From the NCBI GenBank assembly GCA_030591405.1, contig JAUVBC010000089.1, positions 1 to 8,152 on the forward strand: DNA of 8,152 nucleotides. Direction: 5' to 3'. Both the position numbers and the translations under genes were made by a program. The notes below the pieces were generated by a model. The model worked only from the letters and a program-made list of their open reading frames with translations, was not told where the DNA came from and did no database searches. This DNA comes from Candidatus Zixiibacteriota bacterium. Lineage in GTDB: Bacteria; Zixibacteria; MSB-5A5; GN15; PGXB01. Below, piece after piece: positions 5,701 to 8,152 of this stretch. The stretch's first letter is position 1. Each line of letters begins with the position of its first letter.

Positions 5701-8152
5701 AACAGAAAAAAGCTGAAGAGGCTTTTCATGATTCGGAAGAAAAGTATCGCCAGATAATAGAAAACGCGGCCGAGGGGATAATGGTGGGTCAGGATGGCTG
5801 GCTTAAATTTGTAAATCCTCAAATGGAGAAATTTGCGGGATATACAAAAGAAGAACTGCTCTCCAAACCTTTTGTGGAATTTATTCATCCCGATGATAGA
5901 GAGAAAGTCATTGAAAATCATCGCAAAAGATTGAACGGTGAACCGGTTCCAAAAACATATTCTTTCCGAATTACCACCAAAAATAATGAGATAAGATGGT
6001 TTGAAATCGGGGGGATTCAAATCACCTGGGAAGGAAAACCGGCATCATTGAATTTCTTCCTCGATATCACAGATCGCAAGCAGGCCGAAGATGTGCTAAA
6101 GGCATCAGAAAAGAGATTCCAGGATATCTCTATGAGCTCGGCCGATTGGATATGGGAAACTGATGCCAACGGAGCGTACACATTTACATCGGGAAAAGTA
6201 AAACAGATACTTGGATACGAACCTGCGGAACTTATTGGCAAAAGTTCCTTTGAGCTTATGCCACCAGATGAGGTCAAGCACGTTGAAGAAATTTTCAGGA
6301 AAATTGCTCTCGAGAAAAAACTAATTATCGATCTGGAAAACTGGAACCTCACCAAAGAGGGTAAACCTATCTGCCTGCTGACCAATGGCGTTCCAATATT
6401 GGACAGGCAGGGAGAATTAATAGGCTACCGAGGAGTGGATAAAGACATCACCGAGCAAAAACATGCCGAAAAATCTTTACAGCAAATATCCTCCCGTAAT
6501 AAGGCCTTACTGGAAGCGGTTCCTGATATTATTATAGAAGTTGATACCAATAAAGTATACACTTGGGCAAATAAAGCCGGGTATGATTTCTTCGGAGAAA
6601 ATGCTATTGGAAAAAAAGCTTCATTCTATTTTGAAGGTGAGCAGAATGCTTATGAAACGGTAAAACCACTTTTTGAAGGCGATGATAATACAATATATAT
6701 TGAAAGCTGGCAACGTCGCAAAGACGGCGAAAAGCGGCTTCTGGCATGGTGGTGCCAGGTTCTCAAGGATGAAAACGGAAATGTGACCGGGGCTTTGTCA
6801 ACCGCTCGTGATATCACTGAACAGAAACGCGCCCAACGAGTGGTCAACAGTCAACGTGATCTTGCAATGGAGCTTGGCAAAACCAATTCATTTGAAGATA
6901 CACTTAAATTGTGTCTGGAAAGTGCAATAGAAATTTCCGAAATGGACAGCGGCGGTATTTATCTAATTGATAAGGCCTCAAGTAATCTCGATTTAGTTTA
7001 TCACAAAGGATTATCCGAAGATTTTGTGGAAGTATCATCTCATTATGAAGCTGATTCTGAACATGCCAAAATTGTGAAGCATGGCCAGCCAATATATGTT
7101 GAACATAACGAGATTGATATAGATATCAGCGACACAGCTATAAAAGAAGGCCTTCGAGGTATAGCAATAATCCCAATAAGACACGATAATCGGATTATTG
7201 GATGTCTTAATGTTGCCTCGAAAAAATATAATGAGGTTCCACCCGAAGCTCATCAGGCTATAGAGATTATCGCCGGTCAGATAGGTGAGGCTCTGGCCAG
7301 AGCCAGAGCAGAAGAGGCTCTGCGCGAAAGCGAGGAAAAATTCCGCAGTATTGTTGAGTTATCTGTTGATGGTATCTGTCTGATCGACAAAGAATGCAGA
7401 ATAATTGCGTGGAATCAAGGTCAGGAAAAAATAACAGGACTGAAAAAAGAAGATGTTTTGGATAAGCCAATTTATGATGTTCAGTATCAACTGGTACCGG
7501 AAGATCGCAAAAGTGACGAACGTTATCAAATGATGAAATCGGCCATGCAGGGAATTGCCAAAACAGGCAAATCGCCGTATATGAATAATTTTATGGAAAC
7601 AGAAATAGCTTGTCCTGATGGCGCTCAACGCACAGTGGAAATTTTATCTTTCCCGATCAAGGCTGAAGATGGTTTCATGGTATGCAGTATAAATCGTGAT
7701 ATCACCGATAGGAAGCTTTTGGAAGAAGAGCTTTCCAAAGCGGAAAAGCTTGAATCAATCGGTGTTCTCGCCGGAGGTATTGCGCATGATTTCAATAATA
7801 TCCTGACAGCTATTCTGGGAAATATCAGTCTTGCTAAAATGGATACGATCACCGACAGCGATATAAATACGCGGCTAATCGATGCCGAAAAGGCGTCCGA
7901 ACGTGCCCAGGATTTGACCCGACAACTGTTAACGTTCTCAAAAGGCGGAGCGCCGATTAAGAAGACAATCTCTATACGAAATTTAATTAAAGAATCGGCC
8001 CGATTTGCACTCCATGGATCGAATGTTAAGGGTTTGTACGACATACCGGATGACCTTTCGGCGGTAGATGCCGATGCTGGTCAGATCAGTCAGGTTATTA
8101 ACAATCTTATTATAAACGCCAATCAGGCGATGCCGGACGGTGGGACAATTAC
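2778..8152 (+). CDS. Giant multi-PAS membrane-anchored sensor histidine kinase (3' end outside window)
   Basis: A two-component sensor that autophosphorylates on His and passes phosphate to a response regulator; 1791 residues are visible. Two transmembrane helices (about 16-38 and 59-74) flank a loop of about 20 residues, too short for a periplasmic sensor domain. Cytosolic PAS domains lie at about 90-197, 205-328, 337-453, 463-575, 586-702, 713-845, 856-978, 987-1102, 1111-1229 and 1238-1351. Then come GAF (1360-1510), an eleventh PAS (1519-1647), HisKA (1650-1728) with the phospho-acceptor His1670 in GGIAHDFNN, and the ATPase start with N-box Asn1780. Most PAS units begin with a SExxYRxL-like helix and end in D-I-T-x-x-K. 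PAS6 has four cysteines (765, 775, 781, 784); PAS5 is divergent. The remaining ATPase boxes, and perhaps a receiver domain, lie beyond the edge. There is no HAMP domain. The frame was read codon by codon with no break. The signal sensed is unknown. Confidence 0.96.
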   Translation, partial: MNTEKSKSFVSISDTLSLGLVLGIIYWFLDATIDVLLLKNESLMGAVFSPEIDQIWMRSSIICLMITFAVIARFTNNKCKSIENDLIESEGRFRSLLIGSSDGIMIHYDNEIIEANQTLADILGYELDEIIGKAPGDFLDEESQKRMADNLKGKENALFQVTAVRNNGEKVTLEFVNRTIFYYGKTVWIATVSDCSVTTTKTTKSDDYSNHYQKLLQNSNDPLFVYGLTNENNPDLFFEASEMACTKFGYSPEEYKNLNIVEIIIPEERDNILPVFQTLIDFKHSIFETEILTKDKDRLPVEISSHLFDLDNRPMIISTMREISERKKANKLLHDSEKQYRQLFALAPIAYLSLDSDGNIIDVNDKWRNLLGYSKEEVVDGWFGDFLTRSSLDRFRAAFADLSESKEKIEIDLEISTRDKTVVNIFMVAGVTKNSFGDIQSVQCILLDNSRQKRSNEEKQKQEQWLEQIIDNTSDIVFSFKPDGSITNVNPTFEKVIGKSAASLINSNFESIVHGDDLAFVRQAIDKCVAGEKIPPIEIRLQTESGKHLSAELMLTPFRQDGKVIAIDCIAKDLSKIWQQGGSKTDLLEGFQKQIETLLDSACIIDKNLKILHFNKKHQELSEKLGLKADIIGLDVIKSYPFESEESRSIYSGVFDKATTVVHEISYTIDNTQLIFEIKLVPIYAANEVSFAFMIIKDISSQKLSEVALKKSEAELSVIFNNTSAILALVDNELKVHKINNSGLKFTGRPKEEILGKRGGEALGCLNHQDDPKGCGFGPNCEKCPVRNTISKTFKTGINHHHIPAKLPFEIDGIEKDLHLLISTTVIDSNDDDLVLISIENITGQKMAEESLQQSEQSYRTLTENLPGLVYRVHCRENNRMQFFNDFLESLTGYSEEELTVGGACTIEPIVHEDDRSNALSTIDGAIKNKIPFQIEYQLYHKNGDIKYCIERGQPIFDSDGELSCIDGVIFDATEQKKAEEAFHDSEEKYRQIIENAAEGIMVGQDGWLKFVNPQMEKFAGYTKEELLSKPFVEFIHPDDREKVIENHRKRLNGEPVPKTYSFRITTKNNEIRWFEIGGIQITWEGKPASLNFFLDITDRKQAEDVLKASEKRFQDISMSSADWIWETDANGAYTFTSGKVKQILGYEPAELIGKSSFELMPPDEVKHVEEIFRKIALEKKLIIDLENWNLTKEGKPICLLTNGVPILDRQGELIGYRGVDKDITEQKHAEKSLQQISSRNKALLEAVPDIIIEVDTNKVYTWANKAGYDFFGENAIGKKASFYFEGEQNAYETVKPLFEGDDNTIYIESWQRRKDGEKRLLAWWCQVLKDENGNVTGALSTARDITEQKRAQRVVNSQRDLAMELGKTNSFEDTLKLCLESAIEISEMDSGGIYLIDKASSNLDLVYHKGLSEDFVEVSSHYEADSEHAKIVKHGQPIYVEHNEIDIDISDTAIKEGLRGIAIIPIRHDNRIIGCLNVASKKYNEVPPEAHQAIEIIAGQIGEALARARAEEALRESEEKFRSIVELSVDGICLIDKECRIIAWNQGQEKITGLKKEDVLDKPIYDVQYQLVPEDRKSDERYQMMKSAMQGIAKTGKSPYMNNFMETEIACPDGAQRTVEILSFPIKAEDGFMVCSINRDITDRKLLEEELSKAEKLESIGVLAGGIAHDFNNILTAILGNISLAKMDTITDSDINTRLIDAEKASERAQDLTRQLLTFSKGGAPIKKTISIRNLIKESARFALHGSNVKGLYDIPDDLSAVDADAGQISQVINNLIINANQAMPDGGTI
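2823..2999 (+). other. Two-helix membrane anchor of the kinase
   Basis: Residues 16-38 (SLGLVLGIIYWFLDATIDV core) and 59-74 form two hydrophobic helices. The joining segment ends with EIDQIWMR before the second helix. The layout, including an E-x-x-x-IWMR motif at the second helix, resembles from memory an anchor seen on other environmental PAS kinases. It tethers the cytosolic sensor array and leaves almost nothing outside. Confidence 0.7.
4914..5312 (+). other. PAS domain 6 with a four-cysteine cluster
   Basis: Kinase residues 713-845 form a PAS domain whose middle carries Cys765-x9-Cys775-x5-Cys781-x2-Cys784 in the context GCGFGPNCEKCPVR. The clustering and the CxxC pair suggest metal or Fe-S binding, or a thiol redox switch. 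Similar GCG...CxxC PAS domains occur in other bacterial sensors as far as I recall, but I know of no settled ligand. HHH occurs downstream in the same domain (residues 801-803). Confidence 0.65.
6855..7307 (+). other. GAF domain of the kinase
   Basis: Residues about 1360-1510 read as a GAF sensor: an initial helix with LEDTLKLCLES-like sequence, SGGIYLIDK, the VYHKGLS strand, a GLRGIAIIPI strand and IIGCLNVAS, ending in a helix rich in Ala/Arg/Glu that leads into PAS 11. The ligand cannot be told. It lacks the NKXFDE motif of cGMP-binding phosphodiesterase GAFs. Confidence 0.8.
7725..8152 (+). other. Kinase transmitter: HisKA and start of HATPase
   Basis: The H-box LAGGIAHDFNNILTAILGN places His1670 (codon 7785-7787) as phospho-acceptor; the HDFNN form is typical of the HPK4 group. 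The second dimerisation helix carries LTRQLLTFSKGGAP. The N-box NNLIINANQAMPDGG (Asn1780) is cut off right after by the window edge, so the G1, F and G2 boxes cannot be checked. Confidence 0.93.

Noticed and set aside
5535..6020. A 161-codon open frame on the minus strand inside the kinase
   Set aside because: It is antisense to PAS 7 and PAS 8, whose frame is intact and motif-rich. The product shows no recognisable domain, and its hydrophobic look comes from the antisense of polar AT-rich codons.
7290..7303. Perfect 14-base palindrome GCTCTGGCCAGAGC
   Set aside because: It falls inside codons for the Ala/Arg/Glu-rich helix after the GAF domain; coding constraint explains it, and there is no promoter or terminator context.
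7625..8044. A 139-codon minus-strand frame opposite the transmitter
   Set aside because: It lies opposite the conserved HisKA region, and its Ser/Ile/Leu-rich composition is what complementary strands of such codons give.

Overview
The window carries two divergent transcription units separated by a 239-base AT-rich gap. The left unit runs on the minus strand: a DtxR-family metalloregulator (2089-2538), FeoA (1720-2034) and FeoB (1-1720, cut by the left edge). It is a ferrous-iron uptake operon with its own repressor in first position. The right unit, on the plus strand, is one uninterrupted reading frame from 2778 to the right edge. It encodes the first 1791 residues of a very large membrane-anchored sensor histidine kinase with two transmembrane helices, about eleven PAS domains, one GAF domain, a HisKA domain with an HDFNN-type H-box, and the start of the ATPase domain up to the N-box.

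The sequence does not name the organism. Feo transport points to anoxic or low-oxygen life. The moderately AT-rich coding sequence, the style of the transmitter and the giant PAS array resemble environmental Gram-negative lineages such as Desulfobacterota or Zixibacteria-like candidate phyla. That placement is inference with low confidence.

The regulator promoter is unusually clear. TTGACA and TATTAT are 17 bases apart, and the -10 lies so close to the ATG that the mRNA should be leaderless or nearly so. The same stretch holds four alternating TCTAA/TTAGA half-sites forming three overlapping dyads spaced about one DNA turn apart, a likely autoregulatory operator. The expected circuit is metal-loaded repressor shutting off dtxR-feoA-feoB. 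FeoB starts with GTG on the last base of the feoA stop codon, so its translation is probably coupled to feoA.

No wholly new system is evident. The points worth a second look are a Cys/His cluster inserted in the cytosolic part of FeoB, a four-cysteine cluster inside the sixth PAS domain of the kinase, a regulator whose metal ligands mix MntR-type and DtxR-type residues, and the helically phased operator array on a near-leaderless promoter. Whether the kinase has any link to iron is not shown by the sequence; only its divergent position and its cysteine cluster hint at it.
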